Positions 21,630-33,200 of a stretch of DNA of 64,000 nucleotides are shown here, piece by piece. Numbering within the stretch: the stretch's first letter is position 1; each line of letters starts with the position of its first letter. The DNA lies in contig BTPP01000001.1 of assembly GCA_037102815.1 (NCBI GenBank), positions 3,373,001-3,437,000 on the forward strand, read 5' to 3'. Source of the DNA: Neurospora intermedia. Its lineage: Eukaryota; Ascomycota; Sordariomycetes; Sordariales; Sordariaceae. The notes under the pieces are model-generated. The model saw only the letters and a list, made by a program, of their open reading frames with translations. It was not told where the DNA came from and searched no databases. Position numbers and translations under genes: made by a program.

Positions 21630-24600
21630 ATGTGGTCGTGGTCGGGTCTCCGGCCAACTTTGGCCCAGAATGCTTCCGCGTCTTTGTCTCCAGGATCTCG
21701 CATCATTGCGCTTCTTCTTGGTGAGTCAACATCATGGAGTCCCGGATTATCAACGGTGCTCGAGTTCACGCTGCATGTGACTGTTGACTTGCTTTACCAG
21801 TTGGCGCGGCACAACTGGGATGACGTTGAAAGATCGGACGAACTGATGAGGGGACCCGGGATATATTTCATGTAGCTAACATGTCCGCAGACTGCAGTCA
21901 GATCCCAGCGATTCGCATTGGCACCGTCATAAGCTCCCGACAATCATGGCACAGCATTTCCCACCAAGAACACCATCCCGGTTCGGCGTATCTGGCTCTC
22001 ACAGGCCCTAAAGCCCAGTCGTTTCAAAATGTCCGCCATGCTTCGGTTATTTCATCCATTCCGCCCCGGTTACCTTCCAAGGGTTCTTCAGCTACATACT
22101 CTACCGATGCTACTGTTCCTGTCCCACCCACCGTCCCCTATAAGCAACTCACAGTTGGCGTCCCGCGCGAGACCTACCCCAATGAACGCCGTGTAGCCTT
22201 AACTCCTCAAAATGTCGCTCTTCTGCTCAAGAAAGGTTTCGGAAAGGTCCTTGTCGAAAAAGGCGCTGGTACCGAGGCCGAGTTCCATGATTCTGCCTAC
22301 GCAACAGCTGGTGCAACACTTGTCGAGTCTGCTTCTGATGTATGGAACAACGCCGATATCGTACTCAAGGTCCGCGGTCCCAGTGTCGCTGAAGCGGAAA
22401 TGCTCAGAGAGGGTCAAACGATTATTAGCTTCCTCCAACCGGCTCAAAACAAGTCGCTTGTAGGAAAGCTTGCCTCTCGAAATGCGACTGTCTTTGCCAT
22501 GGACATGATCCCTCGCATCTCTAGGGCACAGGTCTTTGATGCGCTGAGCAGCATGGCTAACATCGCCGGTTACAAAGCAGTTCTGGAAGCCTCAAATGTC
22601 TTTGGTCGATTTCTTACAGGTCAGGTTACAGCAGCTGGAAAGATCCCACCTTGCAAAGTCTTGGTCATTGGTGCCGGCGTTGCTGGTTTGAGTGCCATTG
22701 CCACGGCCAGGAGAATGGGAGCTATTGTCCGCGGTTTCGATACTCGCTCCGCTGCGCGTGAACAGGTTCAGTCCCTCGGCGCCGAGTTCATCGAAGTCGA
22801 ACTTCAGGAAGACGGTTCTGGTGCTGGAGGTTACGCCAAGGAAATGTCGCCAGAGTTTATCGCAGCCGAAATGAAGCTGTTCACAGAGCAAGCCCAAGAA
22901 GTTGACATGATTATCACTACTGCCTTGATTCCCGGAAAGCCAGCGCCCAAGCTCATCACCAAAGCCATGGTCGAGATTATGAAGCCTGGCTCTGTGATTG
23001 TTGATCTGGCGGCCGAGGCTGGAGGGAATTGCGAAGTGACTCAGCCCGGAAAGCTTATCAACTATAAGGATGTTAAGATCATTGGTGAGTATTGTAACCA
23101 TGAAGAGGGAGAAATACCTGACTAACAGCAAAAAAACAGGCTACACTGATCTCCCATCTCGCCTTCCCACTCAGTCTTCCACCTTGTACTCGAACAATAT
23201 CACCAAATTTCTCCTTTCCATGGCACCAAACAACCAGGAATACGGCATTGACCTTCAAGACGAAGTTGTCAGGGGTGCAATTGTCATTAACAAGGGGAAC
23301 ATCCTCCCGCCAGCACCTCGACCAGCACCACCACCGGCACCAGCAGCAACCCCGACCACAGCTAAGGAAGCAGAAGTTGTGGCCCTGACGCCGTTCCAGA
23401 AGGCTTCGCGTGAAGTAGGTCTTGTCACAAGTGGTATGGGCGCTGCTCTTGCGTTGGGAAAGCTCACTGGGCCATTGTTCATGGGAAACGCCTTTACCTT
23501 CGCCTTGGCCTCGCTCATCGGTTACCGTGTGGTATGGGGCGTTCAACCCTCGCTTCACTCGCCGCTGATGTCCGTGACCAACGCAATCTCAGGCATGGTG
23601 GGAGTGGGCGGTCTTTTCATCTTGGGCGGGGGCTACCTCCCTGAAACCATTCCTCAGGCTTTCGGCGCTGCTTCCGTGCTTCTCGCATTTGTCAATATCT
23701 CTGGCGGGTTTGTCATTACCAAACGAATGCTCGATATGTTCCGTCGTGCCACTGACCCTCCGGAATACCCGTGGCTGTACGCTGTTCCCGCCGCCTTATT
23801 TGGAGGTGGCTTCATTGCCGCTGCGGCTTCAGGTGCAGCTGGTTTGGTCCAGGCCGGCTACTTGGTTAGCTCCGTGCTTTGCATCACTTCGCTTTCCTCT
23901 CTGGCTTCTCAAACAACCGCACGCCTGGGAAATACACTTGGTATGTTGGGTGTAGGATCTGGGGTCCTTGCTTCCCTGCTTGCTGCTGGTTTCTCACCCG
24001 AGGTCCTTACACAGTTCGGCGGTCTGGCTGCCATCGGTGGTATCTTGGGTTTGCTTATTGGGAAGCGCATCACGCCCACCGACCTTCCACAGACAGTCGC
24101 AGCTCTCCACTCCGTTGTTGGCTTGGCCGCTGTGCTCACCAGCATCGGAAGTGTTATGGCTGATGTGGATCATATTACGACTCTTCATCTCGTTACCGCC
24201 TACCTGGGTGTTCTTATTGGTGGTGTGACGTTCACTGGCTCAATCATGGCCTTCATGAAGCTTGCCGGGAAGATGTCCTCCAAGCCAACCATTTTACCTG
24301 GCCGACACCTCATCAACTCGGGTCTTTTGGCTTCCAATGTTGCCACCATGGGTGCCTTTGTCACAATGGCCCCTGGTTCTCCAGCAATCGCTGCCGGTGT
24401 TCTGGCTGCAAACACTGTTCTATCATTCCTCAAGGGTTACACCACAACCGCGGCCATTGGCGGTGCCGACATGCCGGTAGTTATCACAGTTTTGAACGCT
24501 TATAGCGGCTTCGCTCTTGTTGCTGAAGGCTTCATGTTGGATAACCCACTACTTACCACAGTGGGCGCACTCATCGGCGTATCAGGCTCCATCCTCTCAT

Positions 24601-25346
24601 ATATTATGTGCGTGGCCATGAACCGTTCACTCACCAACGTTCTATTCGGTGGAATATCTGCTCCAACAACGACAGAGTACAAGATAGAAGGAAGCATAAC
24701 GCAGACCAATGTCGAAGACACAGCCGAAGCCCTAACAAACGCAGAGACAGTAATTATTGTCGTAGGATATGGCATGGCTGTAGCTAAAGCACAGTACGCC
24801 ATATCCGACATTACCCAAATGTTGCGCTCCAAGGGCATCAAAGTGCGCTTCGCCATTCACCCCGTGGCCGGTCGCATGCCTGGTCAGTGCAACGTTCTTC
24901 TAGCAGAAGCTAGCGTGCCGTATGACATTGTACTGGAGATGGATGAGATCAACGATGACTTTGGTGAGACGGATCTCACTCTTGTCATCGGAGCGAACGA
25001 CACTGTCAACCCGATTGCCTTGGAGCCAGGCAGCCCTATTGCTGGAATGCCCGTTTTGCATGCTTGGAAGAGCAAGCAGGTCGTGGTGATGAAGAGAGGT
25101 TTGGCTAGTGGATATGGTAAGAAGACCATACTTACATGGTCCCTGCTCCATAACGCTGACGTCTCAATACAGCCGACGTACCGAATCCTATGTTCTATAT
25201 GCCGGGCACAAAGATGCTCTTCGGAGACGCAAGAGTCACGACAGAAGGTAAAGTGGCTTGCCATACGAACAAAGTGTAATTGTATTTATATCTACTAACA
25301 TATCTTTCTAGCCATCAAAGCCGCAATTGAGGCCCGGCTCAAGTGA
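21630..25346 (+). CDS. nnt: NAD(P) transhydrogenase, mitochondrial (fused alpha-beta)
   Basis: This proton-translocating transhydrogenase of the inner mitochondrial membrane moves hydride from NADH to NADP+. Proposed exons are 21630-21720, 21891-23084, 23140-25116, 25173-25247 and 25312-25346 (1123 aa); all introns have GT...AG ends and phase 1. The N-terminus is rich in Ser, Arg and Ala and suits a presequence. Domain I (about 117-490) has the [15 protein letters not shown] start and the nucleotide fold GAGVAGL (291-297). A Pro/Ala linker leads to about a dozen membrane segments (domain II). Domain III has [28 protein letters not shown] and [10 protein letters not shown]. The ATG at 21881 lies inside the first intron's acceptor (CTAAC...CCGCAG); the upstream exon joins in frame, so I prefer 21630. 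Without that intron the protein would be 1096 aa. Identity is certain; the start is less so. Confidence 0.95.
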
Positions 25347-26801
25347 TGAGAGCGAGGTCCTCCTTTTCTCCTATCTTTCTATTTCTATTTTACATCGCCA
25401 TGTATTCCCCTTTCGGATGGATCTAGATCCTCTCCATCAAGCGGAAAAGGCTGTCTGCATGCTAGCTAAAGAGTTCATGTATAATCTCACCTTGGATATG
25501 CCATCTCTGATGTTCAAAATGCCATATCAAATCCAGCTGATGTCTTTTGGGATGTCTGTATAAGCCTTTGGACGATTCGAAATAGATTTCGTCTAGTGCA
25601 CTATATATATTGTACTACCAGGAGTGCCTAGTGTACCAAGCCAACAACCCTGATCAAAGTGGTCGGTGTTGGTTTCGGATTTGCTGATAAATAACGAGAC
25701 CAACTTCCTTGCTGTGTTCACTCGATGAAGGCAGATACTGTGAATTTGTGGCTGCGACCAGAATCTTTGAATCTCAAGTTCCGATTCCCGAAACGGGTTT
25801 TCGCGTGCCAGCCGGTTGTGTTAGTGGGCGAGGTAATGTGCAGGGTAGGTAAGCTGTTTTGGGGATCCTCGGGAAACATCCCGACACAGGTGGGGTGTCA
25901 GTGCGAGTAGAGTTCAGGGGTTTTGTTATTTGATGTAAATCCTAGAATATAGTTACCTACCCTCCCGCTTTAGGGACTTTCGTTGCGAGATGTACGTTTG
26001 TCCATATTCTATGTGTACTGATATTCTCTTTTCATCTCCAGTCTGAAACCCCCAAGTGGCGTGGAAGTAAAAAATTTGCCGACCCGACCACGACCCTATC
26101 ACTTTCTGAACGGCAAGTAAATATTTCCTTATGATTGTGAATCCCCCACGGAAGTCATGATCTGGAACAGCCACACGTTGCCTATTATCCAATATTCACA
26201 ATCTCTCTCCGTTTCTGTCGCCGTAGGTCAATCCGGATGTTGTTCTTTCCAGGTGGAGACATCACATTGAGTAGTTTTTAGTGTATGTTGTGTATCATAC
26301 TTGATTAGCTCATAGATGGTTGAGATGATTCCCGCATAGCTGAGCGCCAGCGGTTGGTGAAGTGGCTACTATGGTCGCCCTTCGTGGCTGATATCAAATG
26401 ATTAATGGTTCTTTCACTTTGCAAAGGTTGTCAATGCTGACACTTGGCGAAGACGAATAATCCCATGCGGACTAGTGGTCGATCCTCCTTCTCGTTCCAT
26501 AGGGGTACCCGTGTTGGAGGTGTTTCAAGATTTCCGTCTCAGGAGGTGAGATTACTGAGACAACATTGTCGAGCAGCAGCTCTTAGCCTTTTACTGGATT
26601 AGGAAAACCTGAGCAGGATTGGATGGACTGGCGCAATTCCATCGGCTAGATCAAGTCTATCAAACCCTCCAAGCTAATGATACATTGTATAGGGGTATAT
26701 ATTTGATCTCATCTCATCATACATGTCTCACAGAACCACACTGTACATACCTCGCAGGGATCCCACAGTTCACTTCAACCTTCCTAGAAAGGTACGGTCT
26801 T
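25347..26801. other. Intergenic, tail-to-tail between transhydrogenase and PGS1
   Basis: Two converging genes end here, so this holds both 3' UTRs. No frame over 80 codons looks like a gene, and no RNA gene or repeat was recognised. Confidence 0.55.
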
Positions 26802-28542
26802 TCATAGCGCTCCACCAACAAGCTGCACAATCATCATGGCAATCCTCACCTTAAGCCCCACCCTCCTTTCCGTCTTTGCAAAATCCTCCCGCGTCACCAC
26901 TGTCGCATTATCCTGCAACCACCTCTGCTCCTCGCCTAGCCTCTTCTTCAGGTCCTCATTCTCCGTCACAATGAGCGCATTAGCCTCCAGATCGAGGGAG
27001 TAACTTCTCTTGGTGTAGTTGGAGCTGCCAATCAGGCTAATGCTGGGGTTCTCGCTCTTAGGCATGGTGACCCAAAGACCTTTGGCATGGTACGTCCACC
27101 CCCCGGGCTCGCCAACCGTGCCTTTCCTCCATTCTTTCAGCACCGTCGTGCCCCGGTGCTTGGACTCGTGCACGGCGCGGACGAAGCGACGCGCCAAGAG
27201 GGTGTAGGCATCGGGAAGGAGACCGGAGACGCCGGGGGACTTGTAGAAGCCGTTGGCAAAGGGCGAGGCGGTGATGACGACGTTGTTCGTTGAAGCGGTG
27301 CCCAGGAGGAGCTTGGTCAGGGAAGGCGCAGGGTTGAAGTAGCCGGCTGTGAAGGTCCAAGACGAATTGGCGTATTCTGGTGCTGCTAGAGTCCGCAGTA
27401 CATGGCTGACGGCGGGAAGCTCGGTTGAGGTATCGGGAGATAGAAGCTGGGAGAATTGCGCGAGCATGTAGACTGTGGTGTCGCGTTTCTCGGCTGGTGT
27501 GTTGTCGAGTGCGGTCCGTGGCGCTGTCTTTGGCGAGATGAGGCCGGATAGGAGCGCGGTCGACTCGGCGACGAACTTCTTCGGGTTATCGAGGGGAGAG
27601 ATGGCTGAGTTATCTTCTGGCCATACTAGTTCGAAGCCGGCCGGTTCGGGAGACGGCTTGACGAGGAAGCTCAGCGATGAAACGGCCGTTTGGAGGTTCG
27701 AGAAGTACTCGGTGATGTCCCTGCTCGAGTAGACATGATAGCGATCCTGCCTATCCGAGAAATAGTCGCTTGAGAGATTGGCGCCAGAGAGGATGATCTC
27801 ATCGTCGATACCGTACAACTTCATATGCTGTAGTCCCCATCCTTCGTTTATCCTCTTGGGAATGTGCTTCTTTCTGAGTCCGGTGAGATTCGGCGTGTGG
27901 AACATGCGGATTTCGACACGATCAGAGCCAAACTCGGAGATCAGGGGCGCCAGAAGGGAAGCGCACGATGGGTTGGGAGCTTCACGGGTACCGCGCAAGG
28001 CATCAGTGAGGATGCTGAGCTTGAGATGGGGTTTTGCGCGAAGGGCTTCTTGGAGGGTCGCAATCTGGAATAATGCGCCGTTGTTAGCATAGGGCAAAGC
28101 TGATGCGCTGGATCGAGGGTCCTAGTACCAATTCCTTCTCCGACTTGCCAATGTAGAGAGTCGAGAGGAAGATGCGCTTCTCTGCCTTGCGGATCTTGTC
28201 CTGGTGAGTGGGAAGGCATCAGTCAGCACCGCTAGCTGACAACACAAGCCTTCTGCCGGCAGCGGAATGTTGTCGAACCTTGAGGGTCTCGTAGAACTCG
28301 GTTGGTGTTTGTAAAACGCGAACTTGGGAGCCGTTGATCCTGAAAGACGGGGCGATCTTGTCGAGCTCGCTGGTGAAGGGCGCGAGCAAGCCGGCGCTGG
28401 AGGAGTTCGGACCGCTGCTATGCGACGCCCCGGAGGACGGCATGGAGAAGTGTCGACATTGTGGCCTGGCTACTCGTAGACTGACCCGCGAAGGCGGTGC
28501 TCTAAGCTTGGTGCAGCATCGTGAGGTACTCCTTGCCAGCAT
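26802..28542 (-). CDS. pgs1: CDP-diacylglycerol-glycerol-3-phosphate 3-phosphatidyltransferase (PGP synthase)
   Basis: It makes phosphatidylglycerol phosphate from CDP-diacylglycerol and glycerol-3-phosphate, the first committed step to cardiolipin, in mitochondria. Exons (minus strand) are 28542-28279, 28200-28129 and 28064-26802, 532 aa. Intron 1 (28201-28278) has a GTTCGA donor and CTGAC branch; intron 2 (28065-28128) has GTACTA and CTAAC. Splicing yields a continuous match through TLYIGKSEKEL and ATLQEALRA. The N-terminus (MLARSTSRCC...) is basic and Ser-rich like a mitochondrial presequence. The phospholipase-D-type HKD sites are H192-K194-D199 (HMKLYGIDD) and H438-K440 (HAKGLW), the second followed by GSSNYTKRS. 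A Met 39 codons upstream is possible but fits a presequence less well. It shares a 569-bp divergent promoter with the complex I gene. Confidence 0.93.
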
Positions 28543-29111
28543 ATCCGCAATAAGCTGGGGGGCTTTTGTCCAAGACGGGAATCGAAATGTTGTTGTTGTT
28601 GTCTTGGATGTGATTGTTAGGTTTAGATCGGCCAAATTTTTGGTTGCGGGCAGGGGCATTCGGTTAGTATCGCGCCGAGGACCTAGCGAACGGCGCCGCC
28701 CGGTACAGTGCAGGCGCCTGGACCCGGCTAACCAATCCACTGAAGACGCGGGATGACCGCCCGCTGACGGGAAGGAGTTGTGGGGAGTTACAACCTGGAA
28801 CCTCCCCGGCGTGGCCCGCCTTCCATGCCCTGGCATTTGGCAGTAAGCCCGATAGAGGTACCTAGAGGTACATATGTCATGGGCCAAAGCTTCGTTCCAT
28901 TCCAGTTCTTTGCCAGCTGCAATGGGCCACCTCGGTCCACTGCGTCAGCTGCCAGTCTCCTCGTTGCGGCTGTTGCGACTCCAACGTTCAACTCACGACC
29001 GACCCGACCGACGCCATCGCCGACGACAGCAACCCCGGAGGAGCTCGCTCTGCGCAATCGCAATCAATTGACTCCACTATCCGCGAGTCAGGACAACCAA
29101 CACCAACAATC
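28543..29111. promoter_or_regulatory. Divergent promoter region, PGS1 / NDUFA12
   Basis: Two mitochondrial genes are transcribed away from this 569-bp GC-rich interval, so shared control is plausible. No TATA box or known factor site was assigned. Frames overlapping it (such as 28780-29160) run into the first exon of the next gene and look accidental. Confidence 0.5.
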
Positions 29112-29934
29112 ATGTCTACCATCACCAGAACGATTCGCAACCTGCGCAAGGTTGGCTTGAAGGTACCGTCTTCGTCTGTCGATAAATAACCAAAAAAGCT
29201 GCAAAGATGCGCCGTCGCTAACGAGAAACGCCCGTCACTCTAGGATGCCTGGCACCAAATGAACGTACGTCCACACTCATTCCCCGTCAATTGAGAGCCC
29301 GCGGGGCCAGACCACGATATCCCGGCGAACGACTATATACCTACGGAGAGTGCCAGAGCTACTAATTAACACCCAACCCACGTTGTTGCTCTCCACAAAC
29401 AGTATATCGGTACGTATGGAGCCATCTCATTCCTCAATCCCCGACCTACTACGTACCAGGGTTCTGGTTCTTGTACCTGACACCAATGCCTGCTGATACT
29501 CTGTATACTATGATAAACAGGCGACACCAAAGCCGGCACCCTTGTAGGCGTCGACAAGTTCGGCAACAAGTTCTTCGAGAACCAGGAAGAACTCCCGCTG
29601 CGCACGCGCTGGGTTGACTTCGCCAAGCACGATTACGACCCTTCGCACATCGAGCCGCTCTGGCACGCCTGGATCTCGTACGCCATCGATACGGTGCCCA
29701 CGCAGGATCCCATCGCGACCCAGGCGCCCAAGAGACCCTGGGCGCCCGAGGTGCATCACCCCAACTATACGATGCTGCCGGGAGCTTTCAAGACTTTCAA
29801 TACGTATGTCTCTGTCTTTTCTTTTTTTCGGCTAGTCATGGCTGGAATACGGCGTAGTTGTGTGTGCTGATGGCAGGTCTAGTGTCAAGCCCAAGATCCA
29901 GTCGTGGGAGCCTGTTGCTGCTCCTAGACACTAA
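29112..29934 (+). CDS. NDUFA12: NADH:ubiquinone oxidoreductase subunit NDUFA12-like (B17.2/DAP13)
   Basis: This accessory subunit of respiratory complex I sits at the matrix arm in the inner mitochondrial membrane. Five exons are read as 29112-29162, 29244-29264, 29403-29409, 29521-29803 and 29883-29934, giving 137 aa, close to the family's usual 130-150. Exon 3 is only 7 nt (TATATCG), yet its GTACGT donor, AG acceptor and phase fit, and it supplies the Tyr-Ile-Gly start of the family block GTLVGVDKFGNKFFEN. Further family marks are RTRWVDFA and the Trp-rich WHAWISY and RPWAPEVHHPN segments. There is no membrane segment. Exon 2 encodes only seven residues. The model depends on the microexon being recognised; skipping it would shift the frame. 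Confidence 0.92.
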
Positions 29935-30290
29935 ATCTCGATCGATGAGTGACGGTGAGACGGTCTCTTGAGAGGAGGTGTACAGATAGACGCTGAAAGA
30001 GAGAGAGAGAGAGAGCTGTGAGTATGTCTTGCTTGGAGAAGTTTATCCGGAGAACAGAACGTCATAGGGAAGAACAGAACCTATAGAATGCATATACTGC
30101 AAGGCTCCAGCTCACAATTACCATACTGGAAATCCCATCACCAGCGTTGCGAAGAAAGTGTCTGATATATATCGGGAACCCAAAAAGACCCGCTCTCCCC
30201 TTCTTTTACATATGCTTCCATCCTGCCTGCCTGTCCATCCATGCCGTGTTGATGATATGCAAGAAAAGATCCCCTTACTCCAATCCGCGA
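29935..30290. other. Short tail-to-tail intergenic region with GA microsatellite
   Basis: It holds the 3' ends of the complex I gene and the helicase gene. A (GA)n run lies at about 29998-30016. Nothing else was recognised. Confidence 0.55.
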
Positions 30291-33200
30291 TCAAGCATCA
30301 AGACCATCAAGCTCGACGAGCTTCACCACCGTCTTGATGATGTCATTCTTCTCGACATCCAGCGACGGATTTTCGACCTTCATTGTGATCAACTTATCAA
30401 TCAGCCCTCTCAACCTCGACACCAGAACACCGATACGGGCCCATCCGCGGAGGCGCAACCAGCCATCAACCACAAGACCGCGGCCCTGGGTATCCAAGTC
30501 AATGGCACCCGAGAAAAGGAGGAGGGTGTAGGCGTTGAATGCTAATAACGGTATTAATATCCCAATACTACAAGAAAAAAAAAAACAGGCGGATATAGGA
30601 ACAAACTTACGCGTAAGATCCCTGATAAAGATCTTGCTAGTGGCAATCTTTGTGAAATACGACATGAACGACGCGTTGCCCGTGAAGCCCTGACTATCGA
30701 ACAGCGTGCTGCTAGGATGGATAAACACCCTTCCGTTCTCCTGCGAGAAGAACTTGATGGTCTTGGCCTCCGGGTCCAGCTCTACGGCACCAGTCATGGA
30801 TGCTGCGAACTTCTTGTCGGGGAACTGGATCCGGGCGATCTGCGGGCTAAAGGCCGAGGCGGTGAGGGCGCGCAGGAGGGCCATGGACTTGGTTTGTTGG
30901 CTGTTGTTGGACTCGGAGTAGTTGTGCGGGATGATACCCATCTCTTTCAGAGCTGAGTAGTACTGCGACCGAGTCGAGGCAATGTCGGACAGGGTCTGGT
31001 AGTTGAGGAAGTTGTCGCCGCACCAGGCACGCACCCGACTTTGTCCCATGCGCTCTTGCATCTGGTCGTTCCACTCCTGGAAGGCGCGGAGGTCGGTGAG
31101 CAGGTCGCCGTCGCCTTGGGAGAACCTCTTCCTGGCTTCTTTGGCTTCCTCGCGCTTCTCCTGGGGCGAGACAAACGGGCTCTTGGTGCTCAGGATGGCG
31201 GCGATGGTGACGCAGTCGTCAAGACAGCCAAAGATGGAACCGTAGACCATCAGCTTGCCGCACCGCAGATCGGCGGGGATCATGGCCAGTTGCTGACCAA
31301 GGGCAGTCAGCTCCTCGCCATCGAGGGCACCCATTCTTCTAAGCATCGTGATCGATGCCTCGACGGCGGTGGCCTCGGGCGGCGTCGGGGCACGAGAGAG
31401 GAAGTGGCTGACGTCCTTGATACCCATTGCTCTGACAGCCAAACACAGCTGCTCCAAGGGAACACGTCGGATCTCTGGGTCGGGACGCTCAGCCATTTGC
31501 ATCTCCAGGTTCCGGGTGAACAGCTTGTAGCATTTGCCTGCTTGGACACGGCCGGCACGACCACGACGTTGCTTGCAAGCGGCACGCGAAGCCCATGTCT
31601 CCTCGAGCTTACGCATGTTGTTCTGAGGGTCGAATGAGGTCTCCTTGACCCTGCCGCTATCGATGACTGCGACGATGTCGTCGATAGTGATGGACGTCTC
31701 GGCAACGTTGGTGGCGATGACCACCTTTCTCTTGCCTGGAGGAGCGGACGCAAACACCCTCTTCTGCTCTTTGGTTTCCAAGGAGGCATGGAGAGGGAGA
31801 ACATGGAGAGAAGGCACTGCTCGCAGAGCGTTGCAGGCGCGGTTGATTTCAGCAACGCCGGGGAGGAATATCAGAATACCACCAGCCTTTTGAGTCTCGG
31901 CGAGTTCGCTATCAATGGCACATACCGTCTCCACAAGGAGGTCGTAGTTGATGCGGCTGCCCATCCTTTGGATGATCTTGTTGATAGGGTCATCGTTGGG
32001 GTCCTCTTTGGACTTGCTGCCAGCGTTGTCGTCATAGTAGTACTCGCGGTTGTTACCAATGCTGAAGCCCGTCATGTGAATTACATCGTCGAGGTAGTAG
32101 TCCTGAACAGGGTATGTCCGGCCAGAGATCTCAACCAGGCCAACCGAAACATTCTTCCCATCAACGGTAAAGTAGTCTTTGAAAGACGCAGCATCGAGCG
32201 TGGCACTCATAAGGATGAGCTTCAGATCCCTGCGCTTGTACAACACATCGCGAATAATGGCAAGCAGGAAATCAGTATCAAGACTGCGTTCGTGCACCTC
32301 GTCGACCACTACGTGGCTGACATCGGCAAGCGATGCGACCACATCTTCTACGCGGCCGCCCGAGGTCTGAAGGCGTCGGAGCAGCACACCAGTCGTGACG
32401 AAGGTGATCCTGGTGTTCGGGCTCGTCTTGCTTTCGCCACGGATCGAGTAACCGACCTCCTGGCCAACCTGTGAACAGCGCTCGTCGCTAACTCTGTCCG
32501 CCAAACCCAGGGCAGAGATACGGCGAGGTTGTGTGACAATGATGTTTGCGCTCTTTCCAAGTCCTTTGCTGTAGAGGTCATCCAAGATGAACTGGACGGA
32601 CTGCGTAGACTTTCCGGAACCGGTTTCTCCGGAGATGATGGTGACTTGGTTTTCCGACACCGTCTGGATGAGGTAATCCTGTACCTGCCATGCTGGCAGA
32701 TTCTGCCGTGCGTACAGCATCTTCTTGTAAGAGGGAGTTTCCGTTCTGGCACGCCACTCCTCCGTGCTACGAGGATCAGGCGACCAGTTGATAGGCTTGG
32801 GGTAACGAGGAGCCCTTCGTGCCCGCTTAACGGCCTTTTTGGGTTCCTCTGAAGCTGCAGATGCCACAGCGGCAACTTCGCGGATGCGACCAGGCTTTTC
32901 GATGATGTCGTTGATGTTTTCTTGCACCCAGCTGGCAACGTAGAATATCTTCATCTCCTCGCCTTCCAGCGTAAGAGCATATGCCAATGCCTGCTTGATG
33001 ACACTGAGCCTGATGTAGGACGGAAGAGCAGCCACCATAGCCAGAATAACCTGGGTAGGATACTGCTCTGATTTGCGGAACTGCACGCGGGCATCCACGT
33101 TGGTTTGGCTGCCATTCTTGACACCCTCCAGCTTAATCTCGCAAATTTCTGGAGAAGTCTTGGAAAACTTGTCGCCAAAGCATGCCTCCAACGTAGCCAT

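Noticed and set aside
22592-23131. 179-codon minus-strand frame in the transhydrogenase gene
   Set aside because: It is antisense to a certain coding exon.
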